This document shows positions 17,673 through 27,005 of a stretch of DNA of 64,000 nucleotides, piece by piece (the stretch's first letter is position 1; every line of letters begins with the position of its first letter). The stretch comes from Bacillota bacterium (GTDB taxonomy: Bacteria; Bacillota; Clostridia; Monoglobales; Firm-18), in assembly GCA_023228885.1 (NCBI GenBank), contig JALOAJ010000006.1, positions 38,725-102,724 on the forward strand. Reading direction: 5' to 3'. The translations under genes were made by a program, and so were the position numbers. Below the pieces are notes generated by a model. The model was not told the DNA's origin, did not search any database, and saw only the letters and a program-made list of their open reading frames with translations.

Positions 17673-18821
17673 TTATACAGAAAGCGACCACATTTTTATT
17701 ATGTTGATAAGCATATTCCACACTTTAATTCTTGGCACATCGCTTTTGGCGACCAAATCTATTTTGCCTACTTGGTTTCCGCTTACAAACACTAACAACT
17801 CGCCCACCTTACTACCTTGCTGAACAGGCGCTATAACATATTCCGGCACGCTAACCTTGGTTTCAACATTTCCCCTATCCTCTTTGGGTATCAGCTTTTT
17901 AAAATCGGCCCCGGCAACCATTTCTACCTTGGTTTTTTCACCTTTTGAAACGGATATATTGCCAAAACTTTCGCCTTTTACCGCACCTTTTGCAACCGCA
18001 TAATTGGCAAACCCAAAATCCAACAACTTGCGTGACTCATTAAAGCGCTCGTCTGAAGTTTGTGCCGCAAGCACAACCGAAATCAGCGTTAAATCATTGC
18101 GAGTTGCCGCGGACGAAAGACAATATTTGGCATCATCGGTAGAACCGGTTTTAATACCAATAGCGCCATCATAAAACCGAATCAGCCTGTTAGTGTTTGA
18201 AAGACCGAACTTCCCATCCCTTAGGCTGTCCATCCATGTTGTCAAAAACTCGTGTATGCCCTCATGCTTTAGCAACTCACGCGACATTTTCGCAACATCC
18301 GCCGCACAGCTATGCTGGTTGTCGGAATCCAGACCGGTGCAGTTTTCAAAAAGAGTGTCGTTCATTCCGAGCTTTTTTGCCCTTTTATTCATTGCATTAA
18401 TAAAGGCAGGCGCGCTACCTGCAATATGTTCTGCCATTGCAACGCTTGCATCATTTGCCGATGATATTGCTATCGCCTTTAGCATATCACGAACAGTCAT
18501 CTGCTCACCCTGTTCAAGATACACCTGCGAGCCGCCCATACTGCATGCGTATTCGCTTGCCGTTACCTTTTCATCAAAGGTTATTTTGCCTGCGTTTATC
18601 GCCTCCATAATAAGAAGCATAGTCATTATTTTTGTAACGCTTGCAATTTGAAGATGCTCCTGTGCATTATGGGCAAACAAAACATCTCCGCTTGCAGCGT
18701 CAATCAAAATAGCGGAAGGCACATCTACCGTAATTCCAATTGGCGCTTCCTCCGCTAAACCGGCTGGGCATACCGCTGTAAAAAATATTATAAGACATAA
18801 AAAAAACATACCATTTTTCAT
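17673..18821 (-). CDS. dacF: D-alanyl-D-alanine carboxypeptidase, DacF type
   Basis: A penicillin-binding serine peptidase of about 382 residues that trims the terminal D-Ala of peptidoglycan side chains outside the membrane. A signal peptide (about residues 1-23) is followed by the three active-site motifs: SVTK (Ser61, Lys64), SAN (Ser121-Asn123) and KTG (GIKTGSTDDA). The C-terminal beta domain and amphipathic tail match the PBP5 family. The start is the ATG at 18821 with AGGAG 8 bases upstream. A GTG at 18830 overlaps that site and is not used. In spore formers the dacF/spoIIM neighbourhood belongs to sporulation, which is consistent with spoIIM nearby. Confidence 0.93.
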   Translation of the reverse strand: MKNGMFFLCLIIFFTAVCPAGLAEEAPIGITVDVPSAILIDAASGDVLFAHNAQEHLQIASVTKIMTMLLIMEAINAGKITFDEKVTASEYACSMGGSQVYLEQGEQMTVRDMLKAIAISSANDASVAMAEHIAGSAPAFINAMNKRAKKLGMNDTLFENCTGLDSDNQHSCAADVAKMSRELLKHEGIHEFLTTWMDSLRDGKFGLSNTNRLIRFYDGAIGIKTGSTDDAKYCLSSAATRNDLTLISVVLAAQTSDERFNESRKLLDFGFANYAVAKGAVKGESFGNISVSKGEKTKVEMVAGADFKKLIPKEDRGNVETKVSVPEYVIAPVQQGSKVGELLVFVSGNQVGKIDLVAKSDVPRIKVWNMLINIIKMWSLSV

Positions 18822-18881
18822 ACATAACACTCCTATATAAGGTTATCTATTAAAATGGTATGCCAATTTATTGTTTTTTAT

Positions 18882-19742
18882 TCAACTAAGTTGTCTACTG
18901 CGTGCTCTTGGGTGAGCGCTATTGTATACATTTTTTATTTTATTGCTCACGATGCTTGTATATATCTGGGTTGACGAAATATCAGAATGCCCCAACATTT
19001 GCTGTATTGATTTTAAATCCGCCCCGTTTTCAAGCAAATGAACTGCAAATGAATGGCGTAATGTATGCGGCGTAATTTGCTTTGAAATTTTCGCTTTTTT
19101 TGTGTATGTTTTAATTATTTTCCAAAAACCTTGGCGCGTCAGCCTGCTGCCGTTGAAATTTACAAATAACGCTTTATCGGTGGGGTTTTTCACCAGCGCC
19201 GGGCGCACTTGCAACAGATACTTTTTCACAACATCTATTGCTTCGGAATAAAGAGGGATAATTCTTTCTTTATTATTGTTGCGGCAAACTATATAACCCA
19301 CATCAATGTTTGTGTCGTCTACATCCAAAGAAATCAATTCAGAAACCCTGATACCGGTTGCATACATAACTTCAAGCATGGCTTTATCGCGAATTCCTTT
19401 AAGCTCTGCCATTGAAGGCTGTTCAAGCAGCAAGTTCACTTCACGGCTTGACAAAATTTGCGGTATTTTCCTTTCCACCCTAACTGTTTGAATTCCATCG
19501 GTAGGGTCGGTCGGTGAAATTTTTTGGTCGCATAAATATTTATAAAATGCCCGTATCGAAGCCAAGCTTCGTGAAACAGTAGCATTGGCCCTTCCTTCAT
19601 CTTGAAGAGCGAGCATATATTCCTTTATGATTGAGGGCAAAATATTTTCGTATGAATTTATTTGATTCTTTTTGGTGTATGTAATGTATTTAACTATATC
19701 CCTACGGTATGATTGTAATGTATTGTCGGATAACTGCCGCAC
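18882..19742 (-). CDS. xerD: Tyrosine recombinase XerD (start region apparently frameshifted)
   Basis: A site-specific recombinase that resolves chromosome dimers at dif. The N-terminal SAM-like core-binding domain (NTLQSYRRDI) and the catalytic domain are present with Arg (ATGIRVSEL), HTLRH, LGH and the nucleophile Tyr (TQIYTSI). The frame opens only at a GTG at 19742 without a good ribosome binding site, and lacks the usual first 17 residues. Upstream in the same frame EYLKEV is encoded, and in another frame an ATG at 19782 with GGAGGG reads MEPNVSL. Removing one T from the TTT at 19759-19761 joins them into MEPNVSLLEYLKEVRQLSDN, a normal XerD start. This is either a real frameshift or an assembly error. 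Confidence 0.88.
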   Translation of the reverse strand: MRQLSDNTLQSYRRDIVKYITYTKKNQINSYENILPSIIKEYMLALQDEGRANATVSRSLASIRAFYKYLCDQKISPTDPTDGIQTVRVERKIPQILSSREVNLLLEQPSMAELKGIRDKAMLEVMYATGIRVSELISLDVDDTNIDVGYIVCRNNNKERIIPLYSEAIDVVKKYLLQVRPALVKNPTDKALFVNFNGSRLTRQGFWKIIKTYTKKAKISKQITPHTLRHSFAVHLLENGADLKSIQQMLGHSDISSTQIYTSIVSNKIKNVYNSAHPRARSRQLS

Positions 19743-19959
19743 TTCTTTTAAATATTCTAAACAAACTTACATTGGGCTCCATTACCCTCCCCCTCTCTAT
19801 TATAACATTTTTTATAAATCCGGCTCGTCCCATGAGCTAATTATGTAAACGCCCTAAATAATATAATACACGAAAAAAACTGTTTTGTATATAGTTTTTT
19901 AGATATTTCTTTTAAAAGTTTTTTACAATACCTTGTGCCCACAACATGTAGGGGCTTTG

Positions 19960-20589
19960 CTAAAACACACCTACTATTGCCTTAACAAACACAGGGATTG
20001 CAAAAGCATCCACCACGGCAGACGCCACCATAAAAAGGCAAATGACCAATGTTGCATACGAAAACTTTAAAAAGAAGCCTTTTCCGCCTTTGCTCGGAAA
20101 ATAATTTTTTAACATTTGCTTTTTGTTAATTAAATAATTGTGGGATAAAACAGACATAGCCATTATGGTGGGTATGAGAATTATGCTTTGCGGCAAAACG
20201 GAAACAAAAACAAATAAAAAGCCTTTAAAGCCAAAAAACACCGACATAAACCCCACTGTAAAACCAATCACAAAACCTCTTGCAGCCATATGCAAATAAA
20301 TCAAAGGTATCAAATAAGCCGATATTGCGCATATGTAGAGCAGGGCAACTGTCTTTAGGTTGTTCGACATTGATTGGCGGAAAGTTTCGCCCGCCCTTAT
20401 TTCGCCATCGCTTATCCCTGTGCAAAACCCGCTTATAACGCCCATAAGTTCATCAGACTTTTCCGAGGGCAAAGAATTTACAAATATAGCGCCCCCTGTA
20501 ATACCGATTACATAAAACAAAATAAGCAGAAAATATTTAATAGAATTATACGCTATATGCCGGCGAATTAGTTTTTTTATCTTTTCCAT
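19960..20589 (-). CDS. spoIIM: Stage II sporulation protein M
   Basis: A 209-residue membrane protein with five or so hydrophobic segments and the SpoIIM/DUF95 pattern (GAIFVNSLPSEKSDELM, then MAARGFVIGFTVGF). SpoIIM recruits SpoIID and SpoIIP to the septum to degrade peptidoglycan during engulfment. It stands alone between proC and xerD, with about 180 bases of AT-rich sequence downstream. Its presence supports a sporulating host. Confidence 0.9.
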   Translation of the reverse strand: MEKIKKLIRRHIAYNSIKYFLLILFYVIGITGGAIFVNSLPSEKSDELMGVISGFCTGISDGEIRAGETFRQSMSNNLKTVALLYICAISAYLIPLIYLHMAARGFVIGFTVGFMSVFFGFKGFLFVFVSVLPQSIILIPTIMAMSVLSHNYLINKKQMLKNYFPSKGGKGFFLKFSYATLVICLFMVASAVVDAFAIPVFVKAIVGVF

Positions 20590-20656
20590 TGATTATATCC
20601 CCCCGTTAGACTAAACCCTTTATTGTAATGTTATGCTTGTCTACGGGGAATAATTA

Positions 20657-20687
20657 CAAAAAAATGCCTGCCGATTATTCGGCAGGC
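20657..20687 (-). terminator. Terminator downstream of proC
   Basis: The 9-bp stem GCCTGCCGA/TCGGCAGGC with loop TTAT (20666-20687) is followed on the minus strand by ATTTTTTTG. It lies 25 bases after the proC stop. Confidence 0.85.
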
Positions 20688-20711
20688 TGATTCATTTATA
20701 AAAAATACAAA

Positions 20712-21512
20712 TTATTTGCCCGACATTTGCGCCGAGCGCTTTGAACATTCCTTCATTGCGCTTATCAATGCACTTCTGAAGCCTTTTTCTTCTAACATTT
20801 CAACTGCTTTTATCGTTGTGCCTCCGGGTGAACATACATTATCTTTTAACACCGCCGGGTGGAGCCCTGTTTGCAACACCATTTTCGCGCTGCCGGCTAC
20901 TGCCTGCGCAGCTAATTTATATGCAACATTTCGGTCAATTCCGCCCGAAACAGCGGCATCTGCCATAGCTTCTATCATAATATAAACATAAGCCGGGCTG
21001 CTGCCGCTTAAAGCGACAATGCTGTCTAAATATTCTTCGTTCATACGCTGCACCATGCCAACTTTTTCAAAAATTCCGCATGCAAGGCTTTCATCTTGCT
21101 GTGTTGCCGGGTGCTTATATGATACAACCGTCACCCCCTCGCCAATTAAGGCAGGGGTGTTTGGCATAGCTCTTATAACACGAACATTTTGTGAAAAAAA
21201 GCTTTTAATGTAATCTATCGTGATTCCCGCAGCTATTGAAATGTAAAGAGGGTTCGTATATGCTGATATACTGTTTAGTAAATATTTAAAAGCATACGGC
21301 TTTACCGCAAGCACCACAATATCGGCTTGCTTTGCAACAAATTCAGCGTTTTCACATATGGTTGCACCCAATTTGGCAAGTTTATCCGTCTTTTTGCTGT
21401 CTATATCCGTTATTAATATGTCGCTTGCGTGAAAGTCGCCTGATTTTATAAGGCGTTCCGCTATTGCGCTGCCCATGTTGCCCGCCCCGATAAAGCCTAT
21501 TTTTTTATTCAA
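20712..21512 (-). CDS. proC: Pyrroline-5-carboxylate reductase
   Basis: An enzyme of about 266 residues for the last step of proline synthesis, NAD(P)H-dependent reduction of pyrroline-5-carboxylate. The N-terminal Rossmann motif is KKIGFIGAGNMGSAIAERL. The C-terminal dimer domain has the family signature (SPAYVYIMIEAMADAAVSGG, then SPGGTTIKAV). I choose the TTG at 21512, four bases after AGGGGTGG. The ATG at 21530 overlaps the purB stop and has no binding site. proA and proB lie elsewhere in this window (43795-45855), so the whole glutamate-to-proline pathway is encoded here. Confidence 0.93.
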   Translation of the reverse strand: MNKKIGFIGAGNMGSAIAERLIKSGDFHASDILITDIDSKKTDKLAKLGATICENAEFVAKQADIVVLAVKPYAFKYLLNSISAYTNPLYISIAAGITIDYIKSFFSQNVRVIRAMPNTPALIGEGVTVVSYKHPATQQDESLACGIFEKVGMVQRMNEEYLDSIVALSGSSPAYVYIMIEAMADAAVSGGIDRNVAYKLAAQAVAGSAKMVLQTGLHPAVLKDNVCSPGGTTIKAVEMLEEKGFRSALISAMKECSKRSAQMSGK

Positions 21513-21522
21513 AAAACCACCC

Positions 21523-22932
21523 CTAAACATTTATTTCAATTTGTATATCCTGTTTACTGATATTTATTTCGCTTAAAAACTCATCAACCTGTGCAACCGA
21601 CCGACCGATAAAGTTTTCAGGCTGTAATATTTTCATGATTGTGGCTTCATCCGTATCAAACATTGGGTCTGCGGCAATTCTTTGAACCAAATCGTTTGGT
21701 TTACCTTCTTCTTTTACCGCCTTCGCCGCAGCCACAGAATGTATTCGTATCCGCTCATGCAGTTGCTGCCGGTCACCGCCTCGTTTCACAGCATCCATCA
21801 TTATGTTTTCTGTCGCCATAAAGGGAAGCTCCGAGAGAACCCTTTGGCGAATAACCTTTGGATACACAACAAGCCCGCCCGTTATATTAATATAAAGGTT
21901 TAATATTGAATCTACCGCTAAAAATGCCTCCGGTATCGTTATCCGTCTGTTGGCAGAATCGTCAAGCGTTCGCTCAAACCATTGTGTCGACGCCGTTATT
22001 GCGGGGTTTAGCGCACTTACAATAACATATCGTGCAAGCGAGGATATTCGTTCGGAGCGCATGGGGTTTCGCTTATATGCCATGGCGGATGAGCCTATTT
22101 GAGCCTTTTCAAACGGTTCCTCAACTTCCTTTAGATGCTGCAAAAGGCGCATATCGTTGCTGAATTTGTAGGCGGATTGAGCAATCTGGCTTAAAATGTT
22201 CAAAATACTGCTGTCAAGCTTTCGGGGATATGTTTGCCCTGAAACGGCAAAAACCTTTTTATAACCCATCTTTTCGCAAATGAGCTCTTCCGCTTTTTTT
22301 ACCTTTTCATCGTCTCCGTCAAAAAGCTCCAAAAAGCTTGCCTGCGTGCCTGTCGTCCCTTTAGAACCAAGCAACGCCGCCTTGCCAAGCTGATACTCAA
22401 TGTCCTCTATATCCATAAGCAGGTCTTGTATCCAAAGGGTTGCACGCTTTCCAACCGTTGTAAGCTGCGCCGGTTGAAAGTGAGTAAACGCAAGGGTGGG
22501 AAGTTTTTTGTATTTTTCTGCAAAGGAACTAAGGTTGTAAATTGCCGCATCTATTTTTTTGCGAATTAACTTTAGCCCTTCATACATAAGAATAATGTCG
22601 GTATTATCTCCAACATAGCAAGATGTTGCGCCTAAGTGAATTATGCCCTTTGCATTAGGGCATAAAACTCCATAAGCATACACATGAGCCATTACATCAT
22701 GACGCACCTTTTTTTCCTGCAAATCCGCATCTTGATAGTTGATGTTGTCGGCGTTTGCCTTTAGCTCGTCAATCTGCTTATCGGTAATGCCAAGCCCCAA
22801 TTCCTTCTGTGCCTCGGCAAGCGCAATCCACAACCTTCTCCATGTTTTAAATTTGGTGTCAGCGGAAAAAAGGTTTTTCATTTCGGCACTCGCATAGCGC
22901 GTGTTTAAAGGGCTTTCGTAAATATCAGTCAT
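21523..22932 (-). CDS. purB: Adenylosuccinate lyase
   Basis: 469 residues of the fumarase/aspartase superfamily. It cleaves adenylosuccinate and SAICAR in purine synthesis, releasing fumarate. The superfamily signature is present as GSSAMAYKRNP. Other conserved blocks are HDVMAHVYAYG, GATSCYVGDN and the STQWFERTLDDSANRR active-site region. AAGGAAAG precedes the ATG. It lies 17 bases after the aminotransferase gene. Confidence 0.95.
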   Translation of the reverse strand: MTDIYESPLNTRYASAEMKNLFSADTKFKTWRRLWIALAEAQKELGLGITDKQIDELKANADNINYQDADLQEKKVRHDVMAHVYAYGVLCPNAKGIIHLGATSCYVGDNTDIILMYEGLKLIRKKIDAAIYNLSSFAEKYKKLPTLAFTHFQPAQLTTVGKRATLWIQDLLMDIEDIEYQLGKAALLGSKGTTGTQASFLELFDGDDEKVKKAEELICEKMGYKKVFAVSGQTYPRKLDSSILNILSQIAQSAYKFSNDMRLLQHLKEVEEPFEKAQIGSSAMAYKRNPMRSERISSLARYVIVSALNPAITASTQWFERTLDDSANRRITIPEAFLAVDSILNLYINITGGLVVYPKVIRQRVLSELPFMATENIMMDAVKRGGDRQQLHERIRIHSVAAAKAVKEEGKPNDLVQRIAADPMFDTDEATIMKILQPENFIGRSVAQVDEFLSEINISKQDIQIEINV

Positions 22933-22949
22933 TTTTTCTTTCCTTTCAG

Positions 22950-24131
22950 CTATGATAAAAAGTTTGTAATCCTTTTAATTCCTTCCTTAATCTTTCCAAG
23001 GTCGGTTGCATATGACCAACGCACATATCCCTCCGCCTCAAAGCCGCTGCCGGGAACCAAGGCAACCTTAGCCACTTCAAGTGCATGGGCGCAAAATTCA
23101 TCCGAGTTATTTATAACCTTTCCTTTTATCTGACCGCCCAAAAAGCTTTTAATATTCATCATAACATAAAAAGCGCCCTGCGGCGTAAGGCAAGAAGCGC
23201 CCGGTATAGCGTTTATTGCTTTTACAATGTAATCTCTACGCAATGCAAATTCATCACGCATAGAGGAAACGCTATTTTGCGACCCGGATAAAGCGGCAAC
23301 CGCCGCCGCTTGCGAAATGGAGCTTGGGTTCGATGCCAAATGGCTTTGAATGTTTGCCATTACCTTTGCAATTTGCGGGTTGCTTGCGGTATAACCAATT
23401 CGCCAGCCTGTCATTGCATAGCTTTTGGAAACTCCGTTTACCACAATGGTTTTGGCTTTTATATCCTCGCCAAACGAGGCTATGCTATAATGCTCACCTT
23501 CGTATATAAGCTTTTCATATATTTCATCCGACACCGCAAACAAATCGTTATCAACAACTATTTTTGCTATTTCGGCAAGCTCCGCCTTTGAATAAACCAT
23601 GCCGGTAGGATTGCTCGGGCTGTTAACAATAAGCGCCTTTGTTTTGGGCGTTATAGCGGCGGCAAGCTGCTGCGGCGAAAATTTAAAATTTGTGCTCTCG
23701 TCGGTGTGCAATGCAACGGGAACGCCGTCCGCAAGCTTCACAAGCTCGGGGTAGCTCACCCAAAAAGGTGCGGGAATTATAACCTCGTCACCCGGATTTA
23801 ATATTGCCGAAAACGCATTTGCCAACGAGTGCTTAGCTCCGTTTGAAACAACTATATCAGAGATGTTATATGACAGACAATTATCTTTTTGCAGTTTTTC
23901 GCATATTGCCTTTTTTAACTCATTTGTTCCTGAAGCGGGGGTGTATTTTGTTTGACCGGCTTTTATTGCCGCAATCGCCGCATCCTTTATATGCTCGGGA
24001 GTATCAAAATCCGGCTCGCCTGCGCCAAAACCTATAACATCAATGCCGCTTGCGATCATTTCTTTAAATTTTGCATCAATTGACAAGGTAGGAGACGGGT
24101 TTGTTTGTATTGCTTTTTTAGATAAATTCAT
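22950..24131 (-). CDS. Pyridoxal-phosphate aspartate-type aminotransferase
   Basis: About 393 residues, class I/II aminotransferase of the AspC/AspB type, interconverting aspartate and oxaloacetate or related amino acids. Visible family blocks: GAGEPDFDTPEHI, NSPSNPTGMVYS, and the PLP-lysine region SKSYAMTGWRIGY. The C-terminal Arg that binds the alpha-carboxylate lies in YVRWSYAT. The start is the ATG at 24131 with AAAGGA 8 bases upstream, rather than the ATG at 24149. It probably begins the aminotransferase-purB-proC transcript. Confidence 0.92.
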   Translation of the reverse strand: MNLSKKAIQTNPSPTLSIDAKFKEMIASGIDVIGFGAGEPDFDTPEHIKDAAIAAIKAGQTKYTPASGTNELKKAICEKLQKDNCLSYNISDIVVSNGAKHSLANAFSAILNPGDEVIIPAPFWVSYPELVKLADGVPVALHTDESTNFKFSPQQLAAAITPKTKALIVNSPSNPTGMVYSKAELAEIAKIVVDNDLFAVSDEIYEKLIYEGEHYSIASFGEDIKAKTIVVNGVSKSYAMTGWRIGYTASNPQIAKVMANIQSHLASNPSSISQAAAVAALSGSQNSVSSMRDEFALRRDYIVKAINAIPGASCLTPQGAFYVMMNIKSFLGGQIKGKVINNSDEFCAHALEVAKVALVPGSGFEAEGYVRWSYATDLGKIKEGIKRITNFLS

Positions 24132-24238
24132 ATTAACAGTCCTTTCCAAAAACGAAAAATATCGTTTAAGAATTTCATAATAAGTTGATGTTCACAGTAT
24201 AATATACACCATTTTAATATAAAATGCAATACAAATCT

Positions 24239-25147
24239 TTAATTTTTCAAAATTTGTCCTAATACACCTTTTAAATTTTTATATGCAATGTCTTCAATTT
24301 GGCTTTTCGTATAATTTAGTTTCTCCAAACGGTCAATGATTTTGTGCATATCCTCCACACCTTTTATTCCTTCGGGCAAAGTGTCAATGCCGTCAAAATC
24401 GGCGCCAAACCCAAGCGCTTTTTCGCCGCCCAGCGACATAATATGTTCAATATGGCGAAGAATATCGCTAATTTTCGCCGTGTTTCGGCTTAAAAAATCC
24501 GGATAAAAATTTATTCCGATAAAGCCTTTTTGTTTAATAATTTCTTTTATTTGCTCGTCAGTAAGATTTCGGCGGTGAGGGCATATTTTCGCGGAATTTG
24601 AATGAGAGGCGATAAAAGGGGCTTTGCATATTGACGCAACATCCCAAAAACCTTTTTCATTAAGATGCGAAACATCCACCACCATTCCAAGGCGGTTCAT
24701 TTCTGCGATAACCTTGCGACCAAAAACCGACAGCCCGCCCGAGTTTTCGCCTTCACCCGCACCGTCTGCAAGTTCATTCCTGTTGTTCCATGTGAGTGTA
24801 ATAGCCCTCACGCCAAGCCTGTAAAGGTTTCTTACATTATACAGCCTGCCCGCTAAGGAATCCCCGCCTTCTACCGACAGTAACGCCCCGCCGCCTGTAA
24901 TGTCCTGCTTGCATTTTATAAGCTGCAAGCCGTTTTTCTTTGCCTCCAAATGAAAGGTATCTATCAGCTCAAGGCAACGCAAAAGACTAAGCGGACGGTG
25001 TTTTGGGTCAACCCATATTGCAAAAAATTGAATATGGCTGTTTTGTTCTTTCAGCCTTTTTAAATCAACATGACAGTCGTTTTCAAACAGCGATTGATTA
25101 CAGTCATATATTTTCGATATTGTATCGCAATGTGCATCGCTAAACAT
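24239..25147 (-). CDS. Membrane dipeptidase (peptidase family M19)
   Basis: A 302-residue zinc dipeptidase of the renal dipeptidase family. The N-terminal DAHCD motif (Asp4-His6-Asp8) and later HxD/His clusters (VVDVSHLNEKGF, APFIASHSNSAKICPHRRN, GFGADFDG) supply the binuclear zinc site. There is no signal peptide, so it is probably cytoplasmic, as in many Firmicutes. It starts 5 bases after yraN ends, with GGAG inside the yraN 3' end. Confidence 0.9.
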   Translation of the reverse strand: MFSDAHCDTISKIYDCNQSLFENDCHVDLKRLKEQNSHIQFFAIWVDPKHRPLSLLRCLELIDTFHLEAKKNGLQLIKCKQDITGGGALLSVEGGDSLAGRLYNVRNLYRLGVRAITLTWNNRNELADGAGEGENSGGLSVFGRKVIAEMNRLGMVVDVSHLNEKGFWDVASICKAPFIASHSNSAKICPHRRNLTDEQIKEIIKQKGFIGINFYPDFLSRNTAKISDILRHIEHIMSLGGEKALGFGADFDGIDTLPEGIKGVEDMHKIIDRLEKLNYTKSQIEDIAYKNLKGVLGQILKN

Positions 25148-25151
25148 TAAA

Positions 25152-25523
25152 TCACTCCATAAAAGCGTTTTCTATGTGGGAAATTTTGTCCGCAACAAGT
25201 TTTGTACTGTTTGAAGTTATGTAAACTTCTATCACATCAAAACGAGCATATGCGTTGCCGTATCGCTGTAAAAATACCTTAGCTGCTTTTATCATGCGGG
25301 TTTTTTTATAAAAATCGACCGCCTCGGCAGCGCTTCCGAATTTATTACTGCTGCGGGTTTTCACCTCGACAAATACAAGATATTCGCCCTTTTGCGCGAT
25401 TATGTCAATCTCGCCGCCCCTTATGTAAAAGTTTTTATCTATAATTTTATACTTCTTCTTTATTAAATGTTTCTCGGCAATCATCTCGCCGAATGCCCCC
25501 ACGCTTTTCTTATACATTTTCAT
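25152..25523 (-). CDS. YraN/UPF0102 family endonuclease-like protein
   Basis: A 123-residue protein with the restriction-endonuclease-like core: GEMIAEKHL, GGEIDIIAQ and FVEVKTRSS (E, D and ExK metal-binding residues). The exact role of the family is not settled, but it is nearly always next to rnhB, as here. The start is the ATG at 25523 with GAAGG five bases upstream, overlapping the rnhB stop region (TGATATG). Confidence 0.9.
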   Translation of the reverse strand: MKMYKKSVGAFGEMIAEKHLIKKKYKIIDKNFYIRGGEIDIIAQKGEYLVFVEVKTRSSNKFGSAAEAVDFYKKTRMIKAAKVFLQRYGNAYARFDVIEVYITSNSTKLVADKISHIENAFME

Positions 25524-25524
25524 A

Positions 25525-26145
25525 TCAACCTTCAAGCTTTAAATTAAAACTTTTTCGGTGTGCCGGGCTTGCTCCATTTTCAAAAAGCGCTCGATAATGC
25601 GCTTTTGTCGGATAGCCTTTATGTACTCCAAACCCATAATCGGGGTATTGACTGTCAAGCCGGTGCATAATTCGGTCACGCGTCACCTTTGCAATTATCG
25701 ACGCGGCAGCAATGGAAATGCTTTTTGAATCGCCCCCTATTACGCATTCATGATTAATGCTCAACCCCTTAATTTTGTTTCCGTCGATTAACACAAAATC
25801 CGGCTGTGGCGCAAGGGAGTGCACAGCTTCGCACATTGCTTTAAAGGTGGCGTTTAGTATGTTTATTTTATCTATAACATCATTTTGAATTAAAGCAACT
25901 CCATATGAAACGGCATTTTTTATTATTTCATCATACAGCTTTTCGCGCTTTTTTTCGTTTAGCTTTTTTGAATCGTCTATTCCTGCAAAATAAAAATCAG
26001 CCGGCAATATCACAGCCGCCGCACAAACAGGCCCCGCAAGAGGTCCTCTGCCCGCCTCATCAACCCCCGCGATAAGGTTGTAACCGTCTTTAATTTTTTC
26101 GTGTTCAATTTGCCATAAGGCTTTTACCCTGGCAGCATCACTCAT
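25525..26145 (-). CDS. rnhB: Ribonuclease HII
   Basis: A 206-residue enzyme that removes RNA, including single ribonucleotides, from DNA duplexes. The catalytic acidic residues are in AGVDEAGRGPLAG (Asp, Glu), FVLIDGNK (Asp) and the second-half SIAAASIIAKVTRD (Asp). Its start overlaps the end of the rbgA gene by 8 bases, indicating translational coupling. Confidence 0.95.
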   Translation of the reverse strand: MSDAARVKALWQIEHEKIKDGYNLIAGVDEAGRGPLAGPVCAAAVILPADFYFAGIDDSKKLNEKKREKLYDEIIKNAVSYGVALIQNDVIDKINILNATFKAMCEAVHSLAPQPDFVLIDGNKIKGLSINHECVIGGDSKSISIAAASIIAKVTRDRIMHRLDSQYPDYGFGVHKGYPTKAHYRALFENGASPAHRKSFNLKLEG

Positions 26146-27004
26146 AGCTTAGCACCGCCTCGCCTGCTCTCTCAAGGGTAATGAAACCCAAAATTCCCGC
26201 TCTAAATTCGTCAAGCAATATCTCGCTTGCCCGTTGCAAATCAATTTCACCGCCGCTTATAAGGCATCCTCGATTTGAGCCGATTTCCGATAAAATTTCA
26301 TAACCCGTTTTAGTGGAAATTTCCGAAAGCTTATACCTTTGTTGTATGTTTTCGGGATATGCTTTGGCTAAGAAGTAAGAAAGACGGCACGCAACATCAA
26401 CAATGTCGAAAACCTCATCGCGAATCGCGCCGGTAAAGGCAAGGCTTAACCCGGTTGCTTCGTCAAACTTCGGCCATAAAATTCCCGGCGTATCTAAAAG
26501 GTCATACCCTCCGCTGATATTTATCCACTGTTTCGCCTTTGTTATTCCCGGCTTATCCCCTGTTTTAGCGCTGGCTCTGCCCGCAAGCCTGTTTATAAAT
26601 GAGGACTTACCAACATTGGGAATACCAACTATCATAATTTTGGGCGGGCGTTTTTTCATTCCCTTTTCTAAATCGCGTTTTATTTTATCTCTTAAAACAA
26701 AGGTGATTGCGGAATGAATCTTATTAAAGCCTTTCCCGCTTATGCTATCAACTGCAACCGCCTGCACGCCGTTTTTTTTGAAATGACTTATCCATTCCTT
26801 TGTTGCAAGACTGTTTGCAATGTCACACTTATTCAAAACCACAACGCGAGGTTTTAAACCAACCATACCATCAATATCCGGGTTTTTCGAAGATACGGGA
26901 ATTCTTGAATCCAACAGCTCTATAATTACATCGACAATTTTTAGCTGTCCTTTAATTAAACCTTTTGTTTTGGTCATATGGCCGGGATACCAGTTAATAT
27001 TCAT
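26138..27004 (-). CDS. rbgA: Ribosome biogenesis GTPase RbgA (YlqF)
   Basis: A 288-residue circularly permuted GTPase needed for late 50S assembly. The G motifs come in permuted order: VVLNKCD (G4) precedes GIPNVGKSS (G1), GITKAKQW (G2) and DTPGIL (G3). The N-terminal INWYPGHMTKT is diagnostic of the family. It lies between lepB and rnhB, the usual Firmicutes order. Confidence 0.95.
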   Translation of the reverse strand: MNINWYPGHMTKTKGLIKGQLKIVDVIIELLDSRIPVSSKNPDIDGMVGLKPRVVVLNKCDIANSLATKEWISHFKKNGVQAVAVDSISGKGFNKIHSAITFVLRDKIKRDLEKGMKKRPPKIMIVGIPNVGKSSFINRLAGRASAKTGDKPGITKAKQWINISGGYDLLDTPGILWPKFDEATGLSLAFTGAIRDEVFDIVDVACRLSYFLAKAYPENIQQRYKLSEISTKTGYEILSEIGSNRGCLISGGEIDLQRASEILLDEFRAGILGFITLERAGEAVLSYE

Positions 27005-27005
27005 A

